Assembly: GCF_900078195.1 (NCBI RefSeq)
Contig: NZ_FJVE01000006.1
Coordinates: 498,501-562,500 of the forward strand
Length of the DNA: 64,000 nt
Direction of reading: 5' to 3'
Origin: Clostridium sp. Marseille-P299
GTDB taxonomy: Bacteria; Bacillota; Clostridia; Lachnospirales; Lachnospiraceae
Below the pieces are notes generated by a model, which searched no databases, was not told the DNA's origin, and saw nothing but the letters and a program-made list of their open reading frames with translations. Made by a program: the position numbers and the translations under genes. The stretch's first letter is position 1. Each line of letters begins with the position of its first letter. Shown here piece after piece: positions 26,219 through 33,210 of this stretch.

Positions 26219-26788
26219 TTAGAATAAGTCCTTGCTATCAATTTCCACTAGTTCTGCATTTTTTATATCATATTTTCCCACCATTTCTTCAAATGGAGTG
26301 TTATGTAAGTAGCATAGTAGTGCCATGATTACAGCACTATGAGTTACCACCAATACATTGCCTTCCTGCTTTTCTATAATGGTTTTTATAGCAAAAAGAA
26401 CTCGATCTAATAAATCCTGATAAGATTCACCTTCCGGTGTTTTCATATACCTTCTATTTATAAACCAGTTCTCAAATTCTTTCGGAAACCTTTCTTCAAC
26501 TTCATTCCATGAAAGTCCTTCCCATAAACCTAAGTTCATCTCTTCTAGACCTTCTAATGTTTCAGAATCCATGTTCAATTTTTCAGCTACAATTTCTGCA
26601 GTTCGTTTTGCTCTCTTTTGCGTACTTGAATAAATTTCTGTAAAATTATATTCTTCTAATAATAAGTTGTCACCTAATTGTTCTGCTTGCATAATTCCAT
26701 TTGCATTTAATTCAGTGTCTTGTTTTCCTTGAATTTTCTTTAACCTATTCCAGTCCGTTTCTCCATGTCTTGTAAAAAATAGCTTCAT
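26219..26788 (-). CDS. Histidine phosphatase family protein
   Basis: 189 aa. The N-terminal TRHGETDWN carries the phospho-accepting His in the RHG motif; the second catalytic region is VLVVTHSAVIMALL near residue 147. Length and composition fit the small phosphoglycerate-mutase-like phosphatases, such as alpha-ribazole phosphatase or general sugar-phosphate phosphatases. There is no cobalamin-synthesis neighbour to support CobC. ATG 26788 follows GGAG. Confidence 0.9.
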   Translation of the reverse strand: MKLFFTRHGETDWNRLKKIQGKQDTELNANGIMQAEQLGDNLLLEEYNFTEIYSSTQKRAKRTAEIVAEKLNMDSETLEGLEEMNLGLWEGLSWNEVEERFPKEFENWFINRRYMKTPEGESYQDLLDRVLFAIKTIIEKQEGNVLVVTHSAVIMALLCYLHNTPFEEMVGKYDIKNAELVEIDSKDLF

Positions 26789-26862
26789 TTAAGTCTCCAT
26801 TCTAGAAATTTTCTTAGTTTGTCTTTCTATCATTTTATCACTTTGACGTAATCCTTGATGTG

Positions 26863-27276
26863 CTATAACTTATTTTTTATAAATTTTTCATTTCTTAAAT
26901 AATTCTTTATCAAATCTACTATTCCTATCCAAACTAAACTCCATCGTAAATAACTATGTCCTGTGATTATAGCATCCGTGTTTTCATAATGCTTAAAAAC
27001 TAGATAACACATAAAAGTAAAAATTAATATAACTACGATATCTGAAAGAACTATATATTTATAAGTTATATATTGATTATCTTTCAAATCTTTATATGCT
27101 TGATAAAGATAGAATACTTCGAATAATGCGAGACTTATCCCCTCGATTAGACGCTTTAAATCATCGTCCGTAATATAATCTCGAGTAAATATTAATATCA
27201 TAGCTATTAAGATCAAAAGCATAGATGATTTCAATATAGATATAATTACCTCAATTATTGACTTTATAATTATCAA
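26863..27276 (-). CDS. Four-helix membrane protein, unknown function
   Basis: About 137 aa with hydrophobic helices at residues about 5-28, 45-62, 75-95 and 105-125. The profile is loosely similar to PsiE-type small membrane proteins, but I cannot assign it. The start appears to be TTG 27276 after a G-rich ribosome site (GGGGGG) with short spacing, so the N-terminus is uncertain. Confidence 0.6.
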   Translation of the reverse strand: MIIIKSIIEVIISILKSSMLLILIAMILIFTRDYITDDDLKRLIEGISLALFEVFYLYQAYKDLKDNQYITYKYIVLSDIVVILIFTFMCYLVFKHYENTDAIITGHSYLRWSLVWIGIVDLIKNYLRNEKFIKNKL

Positions 27277-27318
27277 AACCCCCCATTTCTTTATTATGTT
27301 TTTATTTAAATGGGTTAA

Positions 27319-27788
27319 TTATTCTATCGAAAATATATCAAATTCAAATGGAAACTCAATGGCTTCTTCTTTGATAAAATCAACTCTATAACCGACACCA
27401 TTTTGATAGAAAAAACCATTCGTTATTTCAATTCTTAAATAACACATATTCACATCTTTTTCATTGTTATGTGCAAAGTACCATGGTTCAAATACTTTTA
27501 TTAATTTTTCTCTGATTTGTGTATTTTGTGGCTCCAATGGATGTCCAATATTGTGAGCTAGACCGCTAAATCTATACTGCTTATTACAAAGCGAAACGTT
27601 AGGATTTTGTTCAATTTCTTTCACTTTCTGTGATTTTGCATACGTAACAATGTAAAAATTAGAATCCTCATAATATGTATCAACAAATCTTACGGATGGT
27701 ACATTTTCCTTCACAGTGCTAATGCAAATTGATAGTCTTTAGAAAAAAGACTATTCATTACTTCCATACTTTTTTCAAATACATCCAT
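27319..27788 (-). pseudogene. Pyridoxamine-5'-phosphate-oxidase-like protein with a one-base frameshift
   Basis: From ATG 27788 (GGAGG 7 bases upstream) the frame reads MDVFEKSMEVMNSLFSKDYQFALA and then hits a stop at about 27714. In the next frame KENVPSVRFVDTYYEDSNFYIVTYAKSQKVKEIEQ continues for 130 residues to 27319. Together they make one complete split-barrel FMN-binding protein of the PNPOx-like family. A single missing base near 27715 (GCACTGTG where GCAACTGTG would keep the frame) explains the break. It is either a recent null mutation or a sequencing error. A GTG at 27714 could allow a truncated product. Confidence 0.8.
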
Positions 27789-28107
27789 TAATAAACCTCC
27801 TCTTAACACCTTATGATCTTATTAAATATCATCATAATTGCCTCATTATTTGTTCTTTAAAAAAAATTTCTTTATATCATATTCCCCTTCCAAACTTACT
27901 TTCATATTATATCCATTTTTATAATACAGCATTTTCATACATTTTACAATAATTTACTCTTTTCAGATAATACTTTAGTTTATTTCTTTGCTCTTAATAT
28001 AGATTGCAATTTGGAATAAAAAGTAATATCATATTGTTAGCTACACTTTATAGATAATTTAATAAGTAAAAGAGGTAAACAAGTAAAAAAGAGAGGCTTT
28101 AACAATA

Positions 28108-28182
28108 TGAAAATCTGTGTGGCCACACTCATAGATAGTAAAGATAATATATTAAATGAATATAATAACATATACACTTAAA
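28108..28182 (+). other. Possible 24-codon ORF with a 12-bp palindrome
   Basis: ATG 28108 follows AGAGAGG and opens a 24-codon frame (MKICVATLIDSKDN...). The perfect palindrome GTGTGGCCACAC lies at 28117-28128 inside it. The surrounding 440-bp gap (27789-28231) is otherwise AT-rich and empty. It could be a leader peptide, a gene remnant or chance. Confidence 0.25.
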
Positions 28183-28231
28183 GCTACTTATATATTAAAA
28201 TGAATATTTTAATTATTAAGGGGGTGTATAA

Positions 28232-28567
28232 TTGGAAATTGTAAAGGTTAAAAAATTAAATCTTTTAATTAACATATCCACTATTACGGTAATATTTCTA
28301 TTATTGTTTACGTCATTTGTAATAACTAATGGCACAGTAATATATTACCTTGGAATAATCTGTAGGGTGATTATGGGATTATGGTGTATATTTAATGGGA
28401 TATGGAATTCGTGTACTGACTATTACTCTATTTTAAAGAATAATAGATTTCAGAAGAACAACACTACTCCGAAATGGGCGTGGTGGATTCTTTTCATAGT
28501 TGGTATAGGTTGCCTTATCACAGCATTTATGGGCTATGGATTTAATAATGTTAAAAAACCTATTTAA
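28232..28567 (+). CDS. Small membrane protein, unknown function
   Basis: 111 aa with three hydrophobic helices (about 12-33, 38-60, 82-102) and a basic N-terminus. It starts at TTG 28232, supported by AAGGGGG 8 bases upstream. I recognise no family. It is followed by a GNAT gene on the same strand after 105 bp. Confidence 0.6.
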   Translation: MEIVKVKKLNLLINISTITVIFLLLFTSFVITNGTVIYYLGIICRVIMGLWCIFNGIWNSCTDYYSILKNNRFQKNNTTPKWAWWILFIVGIGCLITAFMGYGFNNVKKPI

Positions 28568-28672
28568 ATTATGATATTACTAGTTATGGTTGTTAAATAC
28601 CTGAAAGTTGTGTACTATATCAATAATTAGGTCTAACAGCCATAAAAATAAAGATTAAAATGGAGATACCAA

Positions 28673-29170
28673 ATGATAATACGTGACATCAAAATAGAAG
28701 ATGCAGAGCAGTTCTTAAGTATGATGCTTGCACTTGATAATGAAACAAAAATGATGATGCTTGAACCTGGAGAACGAATATCCGATTTAAAATCGATTGA
28801 GTCAATGATTAAAAATAGATTGGATCATTCGAACTTTTTTATGATTGCTGAACATAAAAATGAACTTATTGGTTTTATGACAGCTGACCGTGGTCAATAC
28901 AATCGTATCAAGCATACTGCATATATTGTAATAGGAATTAGAGAAAAATATCGTGGACTAGGAATTGGTACAAAATTCTTTGAAGAACTGAATAAATGGG
29001 CTCTTAAAAACAGCATAACACGCTTAGAATTAACAGTGGTAACCTCCAATCAGCCTGCGCTACACTTGTATCAGAAATGTGGATTTACAATAGAAGGTAC
29101 CAAAAAAAATTCAATGATTGTTGATGGTACATATGTTGATGAGTATTATATGGCAAAGTTATTGGAATAA
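28673..29170 (+). CDS. GNAT acetyltransferase, RimI-like
   Basis: 165 aa, complete GNAT domain: NELIGFMTADRGQYNRIKHTAYIVIGIREKYRGLGIGTKFFEELNKWA contains the RGLGIG acetyl-CoA loop, and SNQPALHLYQKCGFTIEGTKKN closes the fold. The pattern is like small-molecule or protein N-acetyltransferases of the RimI/PhnO type. ATG 28673 follows GGAG. The substrate is unknown. It lies 65 bp before another small membrane-protein gene. Confidence 0.9.
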   Translation: MIIRDIKIEDAEQFLSMMLALDNETKMMMLEPGERISDLKSIESMIKNRLDHSNFFMIAEHKNELIGFMTADRGQYNRIKHTAYIVIGIREKYRGLGIGTKFFEELNKWALKNSITRLELTVVTSNQPALHLYQKCGFTIEGTKKNSMIVDGTYVDEYYMAKLLE

Positions 29171-29235
29171 AATGTGGAGGTTGACCGAAACGGTCTTATG
29201 CTATGCGCAATATGTATAAAGGGGGACACCTAAAC

Positions 29236-29532
29236 ATGTTTTTTATAGTTACAGGCATTATTTGTGCAGTTATTTTCTTTGCGATTCAATTTATGTTGTG
29301 TAACAAAGGAAAGAAAACGTTAATCAAGTGCATTCCTTTATATCTGATTATATTAGGAGCACTTATCTGTACCGCTAATTATTTAGGCTTTTTTGGCTCT
29401 TATTCTGCTGGTGCAATTTCAGGAAATGAAATTGTCGCAATTATTTACGACTTTTTTGTTGGTGCAGCGTTTATAGGTGTTTTGTTAGCATGGATGGCTT
29501 ATGGAATTAACTATCTTATTCATAACAGATAA
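29236..29532 (+). CDS. Small three-helix membrane protein, unknown function
   Basis: 98 aa from ATG 29236, which has GGGGG 10 bases upstream; the frame extends to 29203 but without a ribosome site. Hydrophobic helices lie at about 2-20, 32-52 and 68-92, with a short GSYSAGAISGNE loop. It is followed by a terminator. Confidence 0.65.
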   Translation: MFFIVTGIICAVIFFAIQFMLCNKGKKTLIKCIPLYLIILGALICTANYLGFFGSYSAGAISGNEIVAIIYDFFVGAAFIGVLLAWMAYGINYLIHNR

Positions 29533-29559
29533 TAGTTCCATATATCAGTATTTTAGCTT

Positions 29560-29593
29560 AAAAATAAGGACTTTAATCATAGTCCTTATTTTT
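29560..29593 (+). terminator. Terminator after the small membrane-protein gene
   Basis: A perfect 13-bp stem AAAAATAAGGACT/AGTCCTTATTTTT with an 8-base loop. Confidence 0.9.
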
Positions 29594-29643
29594 AAGTTCT
29601 ACATAAACTAATACGATTATAAAATGAAAACGACCAATGAATC

Positions 29644-30111
29644 TTATTCTTTAACAATTACGGATAAATAGTCAAAAAAACTTTTGATTGCTTCTTTATC
29701 ACGTGGATTCATATAGATTAGATTTAGTCCATTATATAAATCTAATTGATTCACTTTAAAATTATCGAAATTAACTAAAAACTCTTCACTCATATATTGT
29801 TGCAACATATCTAGTATCATGTTCATTTCCGATGCTTTATAACTATATTGGGTTGAACGATACATCTGATTTGCAGACGCAATACTTCCTATTGTATTTG
29901 TATAAAAATAAATCTTCTCTTCTTCAGATATCGTCGAGTAATCAATGGACAAACCACTTAAAACTTCTGAAAGAGATTCTACATACTTCTTATTTATGTT
30001 ATTTAAGATGCCTTGTTTTTCATGTTTCATTTTTCCCAAAATTACTCCAAGAAGTATAATAATCAATACTAATATTGAAAGAATTATTCTATTAATTCTT
30101 TTGTTATTCAT
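29644..30111 (-). CDS. Membrane-anchored protein, unknown function
   Basis: 155 aa. A single N-terminal hydrophobic helix (RIILSILVLIIILLGVILG) probably anchors it, with the rest a helical extracytoplasmic domain. I recognise no family. ATG 30111 overlaps the TAA stop of the upstream ybaK-like gene by one base (TAATG), with GGGAGG just before it, so translation is coupled. Confidence 0.7.
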   Translation of the reverse strand: MNNKRINRIILSILVLIIILLGVILGKMKHEKQGILNNINKKYVESLSEVLSGLSIDYSTISEEEKIYFYTNTIGSIASANQMYRSTQYSYKASEMNMILDMLQQYMSEEFLVNFDNFKVNQLDLYNGLNLIYMNPRDKEAIKSFFDYLSVIVKE

Positions 30112-30584
30112 TAATCCTCCCATCCCTTACATACATCAACCCACTCCACATACCCAGATAATTTTTCAAGTTCTGGGATTGTTAGTTCAATTGCGCTATT
30201 ACTACTTCCGCAGGCTGGAAATACGGTATCAAATCGTTTCAACGACTCATCCAAATAAACAGTTACACCATCATTTATTCCAAATGGACAAACTCCACCA
30301 ATCCCATGTCCAACCATTGTTTCTACATCATCTGCTGCTAACATTGTTGCTTTTTTAGAGAATTTAGCTTTATATTTTGCGTTATCAACTTTTGCATCTC
30401 CTGCAGCTACAACTAATATACAACTATCATCGAACTTAAAAGATAAGGTCTTAGCAATACGCTTCGGCTCACATCCCAAAGCCTCTGCTGCCAAATCAAC
30501 CGTTGCACTTGATACCTCAAATTCTTTAATCTTACTGTCCATATCCCATTGCTTTAAGTATTTTCTTACTCTTTCTATTGCCAT
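30111..30584 (-). CDS. YbaK/ProX-family aminoacyl-tRNA deacylase
   Basis: 157 aa, the whole length a YbaK/aa-tRNA-deacylase domain: CEPKRIAKTLSFKFDDSCILVVAAGDAKVD holds the conserved Lys of the active site, followed by MLAADDVETMVGHGIGGVCPFGI and YLDESLKRFDTVFPACGSSNSAIELT. Members hydrolyse mischarged tRNA-Pro (Cys or Ala). ATG 30584 follows GGAGG. It heads a two-gene unit with the membrane-anchored protein. The 310 bases upstream, up to the divergent gene at 30901, are AT-rich promoter DNA. Confidence 0.9.
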   Translation of the reverse strand: MAIERVRKYLKQWDMDSKIKEFEVSSATVDLAAEALGCEPKRIAKTLSFKFDDSCILVVAAGDAKVDNAKYKAKFSKKATMLAADDVETMVGHGIGGVCPFGINDGVTVYLDESLKRFDTVFPACGSSNSAIELTIPELEKLSGYVEWVDVCKGWED

Positions 30585-30900
30585 AATTACCTCCAGTTAT
30601 CTTTATTCTTTGGTTTATTCCTATCTATTTTTCTTTACTATATTTGAAATATATTGATAAATAAACATCTAAATTATACCACTATTTAACATTATTTATT
30701 AGGATCAATTTTAATTACATTCAAGTTTAGTACATATTTAGGAAATACGAGTTGTTAATATGTCAACATAAGCGTCTATTGAGTTTTTAAATAATTGGGA
30801 ATTTTTAGTTTATTTATAATCATAGACATGATATTATAATATTAGAACTTATAAACAGGACTTTATATAATAAAGTATTATATCTTACGAGGTGCCAGAT

Positions 30901-31833
30901 ATGAATATGTTATATCAAAAAGCAAGAGAATTTATCTACCGAAATGCCAGACCACTGGACTTAGCACGGTGGCAGTATCATTTCGAAAATGGCAGCAAAA
31001 ATGCTGTATTAAATACTTTGGCATATTATCAAAATACAGATGGTGGATTTGGTCATGCACTTGAGCCTGATGCTTGGAATCCAAACTCTGCTCCGATTCA
31101 AACTTGGGCTGCAACTGAGATACTACGTGAAATTGACTTTACCGACAGCACGCATCCAATCATCAAAGGGATTCTACAATACCTTGAAAGTGGCAAAGAT
31201 TTTAATGGTACGTTCTGGCACAATTCCATAAATAGTAACAATGATTATCCTCACGCTCCATGGTGGCATACAAAAAGTGACAGTACCTGCCATAATAACT
31301 ATAATCCCACCGCTTGCCTTGCTGGATTTATCATCCGTTTTGCTGAACGAGACAGTAACCTTTATAAACTTGGCTGTCGTATTGCTAAGGAAGCCTTTGA
31401 TCAATTAAACTCCGCTAAAAGACAAAATGATATGCACACAACAGCCTGCTATATCGGGCTTATGCAGTACATAGAAGAAGCGAGGGAAGAAGAGATTATC
31501 GATTTACCTACTTTAAAAACTAAATTGCTTGAATATGTGAAAAGTAGTATAACCCAAAATACTACAGCATGGGAAACATCATATATATGCAAGCCGTCAC
31601 AGTTTTTCAAGACCAAGGATAGTATTTTCTATGCTGAAAATAAAGATATTTCCGAATATGAGTGCGATTATATTATCAATTCACAGCTTGATGACGGTTC
31701 ATGGAATATTACTTGGGATTGGAGTGATTATCCTAAGGAATGGGCGATCAGTAAAAATTGGTGGAAATCAAATGGAATTATATTGAATTTACTATATTTA
31801 CAAGGCTTCGGAAAATTGTTGCAAGTGTTATAG
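30901..31833 (+). CDS. Alpha/alpha-barrel (prenyltransferase-like) protein, unknown function
   Basis: 310 aa, soluble, with repeated helix-pair units. The terpene-cyclase/prenyltransferase-type repeat YYQNTDGGFGHALEPDAWNPNSAPIQTWAATEIL occurs near the N-terminus and a second, INSQLDDGSWNITWDW, near the C-terminus. Such toroidal folds occur in cyclases and many uncharacterised clostridial proteins. No DxDD or zinc motif was seen, so enzymatic activity is uncertain. I start at ATG 30901, preceded by GAGGTG; an in-frame GTG lies 9 bases earlier within the ribosome site. Confidence 0.75.
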   Translation: MNMLYQKAREFIYRNARPLDLARWQYHFENGSKNAVLNTLAYYQNTDGGFGHALEPDAWNPNSAPIQTWAATEILREIDFTDSTHPIIKGILQYLESGKDFNGTFWHNSINSNNDYPHAPWWHTKSDSTCHNNYNPTACLAGFIIRFAERDSNLYKLGCRIAKEAFDQLNSAKRQNDMHTTACYIGLMQYIEEAREEEIIDLPTLKTKLLEYVKSSITQNTTAWETSYICKPSQFFKTKDSIFYAENKDISEYECDYIINSQLDDGSWNITWDWSDYPKEWAISKNWWKSNGIILNLLYLQGFGKLLQVL

Positions 31834-31863
31834 ACTATACTAATGTTTTTATTTTTTTAATGT

Positions 31864-31908
31864 AAAAAAGCTCTCTTGAGATTTTATTTCTTCTCAACAG
31901 AGCTTTTT
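31864..31908 (+). terminator. Terminator after the alpha/alpha-barrel gene
   Basis: AAAAAAGCTCT pairs with AGAGCTTTTT, with additional pairing of TTGAG/CTCAA inside; a T-tract follows. Confidence 0.8.
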
Positions 31909-31925
31909 AGTTTTAAATTATTCTT

Positions 31926-31989
31926 ACTTTTAATAATTTTCACTTTTAATAATTTTTACTTTTAATAATTTTTACTTTTAATAATTTTT
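31926..31989. repeat. Four tandem copies of a 16-bp AT unit
   Basis: The unit ACTTTTAATAATTTTT occurs four times without gaps (31926, 31942, 31958, 31974), the first with one change. The last copy reaches into the stop codon of the minus-strand gene at 31988. Confidence 0.9.
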
Positions 31990-32248
31990 ATTCCTCATCA
32001 AAATCCACATGGAATACCTTATCTTTCACATGAATATCAATATAAGATAGATTAAACTCTTCTTCCATTACCTCTACCTTATATTCAAAAAAGATATCGT
32101 CCGTTTTCTTTGACATAAAGATATAGCTGCCTGCTTCTTTGTCTTCGATTTCATCACATATTTCATCATATATATCAAAACCATCGACTTCACCAAGATA
32201 GCCAGCTTTACGGATTTTGTCCTCAATCATTTGATATAATTCATCCAT
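31988..32248 (-). CDS. Small acidic protein, unknown function
   Basis: 86 aa, strongly acidic at the N-terminus and the end (EDKIRKAGYLGEVDGFDIYDEICDEIEDKEAG; DFDEE), with a beta-rich C-terminal half. No membrane helix. It resembles small clostridial proteins without a name. It starts 20 bases after the stop of the hexapeptide-transferase gene and is likely co-transcribed with it. Confidence 0.7.
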   Translation of the reverse strand: MDELYQMIEDKIRKAGYLGEVDGFDIYDEICDEIEDKEAGSYIFMSKKTDDIFFEYKVEVMEEEFNLSYIDIHVKDKVFHVDFDEE

Positions 32249-32268
32249 TTATTTTAATTTCCGCCTTT

Positions 32269-32934
32269 CTATCGTTTTTCTGCTATTTCACTTGGTTTCT
32301 TGTAAATACTATTTGCTGGTACAAACCCTCTAACACTGGATAATGGATAGATATTGCTATCACGTCCAATTACTGTTCCTGGGTTTAGTACAGAATTACA
32401 ACCAACTTCTACGCGGTCACCAAGAATAGCACCCATCTTTTTAAGATTTGTCTCTATTTTTTCATCCCATTGACGTATGGTTACTAATGTCTTATCTGAT
32501 TTTACATTTGAAGTAATGGAACCTGCCCCCATATGAGCTTTATATCCAAGAATTGAGTCTCCGACATAATTATAATGTGGAACCTGAACTTTATTAAATA
32601 AAATAACGTTTTTTAATTCCGTGGAGTTTCCTACTACAGCTCCTTCACCAACAATCGCATTTCCTCTGATAAAAGCACAGTGTCGAATCTCTGCATCTTT
32701 ACCAATAATCGCTGGCCCATGAATGTATGCACTTGGTGCTACTACAGCAGACTTTGCAATCCATACATCTTCTCCAATTTTATCGTATTCTTCTAATGAT
32801 AAAGTTGCTCCTAATTCTAATATAAATGCACTGATTTTTGATAGTGCTTCCCATGGATATGTAATCCCATTAAAAATATCAGAAGCAATTGTTTGATTTA
32901 AATCTAATAATTCATTTATCTGTAATTGATTCAT
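32269..32934 (-). CDS. Left-handed beta-helix (hexapeptide-repeat) protein, GlmU C-domain-like
   Basis: 221 aa. Imperfect hexapeptide repeats run from about residue 60 to 195 (VAPSAYIHGPAIIGKDAEIRHCAFIRGNAIVGEGAVVG; LGDRVEVGCNSVLNPGTVIG), the parallel beta-helix seen in GlmU C-terminal acyltransferases and sugar-nucleotide acyltransferases. The uridyltransferase half of GlmU is absent. The likely substrate is a UDP-sugar, but this is inference from the fold. The start ATG 32934 is unusual: the only good ribosome site, AAGGGAGG, lies about 24 bases upstream, with a 7-bp hairpin between it and the start. Confidence 0.8.
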   Translation of the reverse strand: MNQLQINELLDLNQTIASDIFNGITYPWEALSKISAFILELGATLSLEEYDKIGEDVWIAKSAVVAPSAYIHGPAIIGKDAEIRHCAFIRGNAIVGEGAVVGNSTELKNVILFNKVQVPHYNYVGDSILGYKAHMGAGSITSNVKSDKTLVTIRQWDEKIETNLKKMGAILGDRVEVGCNSVLNPGTVIGRDSNIYPLSSVRGFVPANSIYKKPSEIAEKR

Positions 32935-32974
32935 ATATCTCACAGCGAATTTCCCGTTCGCTGATACCTCCCTT
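32935..32974 (-). promoter_or_regulatory. Ribosome site separated from start codon by a hairpin
   Basis: On the minus strand the order is AAGGGAGG, three bases, CAGCGAA, a 7-base loop, TTCGCTG, eight bases, ATG 32934. The 7-bp stem is perfect. If it forms in the mRNA it brings the ribosome site to a normal 11-base distance from the ATG; if it is open the spacing is too long. Confidence 0.55.
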
Positions 32975-33210
32975 TTATTGATTCGAATATCTTTATCAAG
33001 ATTAATAAACTCTTATATGATAAAGATAACTTCATGAAAAGATATCCTTTATTATATAAGATTATTTTATACAATAATACGAAGTTTCAATAAAAATATT
33101 CTTGAAATCTAATATAAACTCAATATAATAATTTATTTAACATTTACCAATGTTTTTCTAATACTTTTTCTAATACTTTTCTAATACTCTGCCTAAAGCT
33201 AATTTTCACC

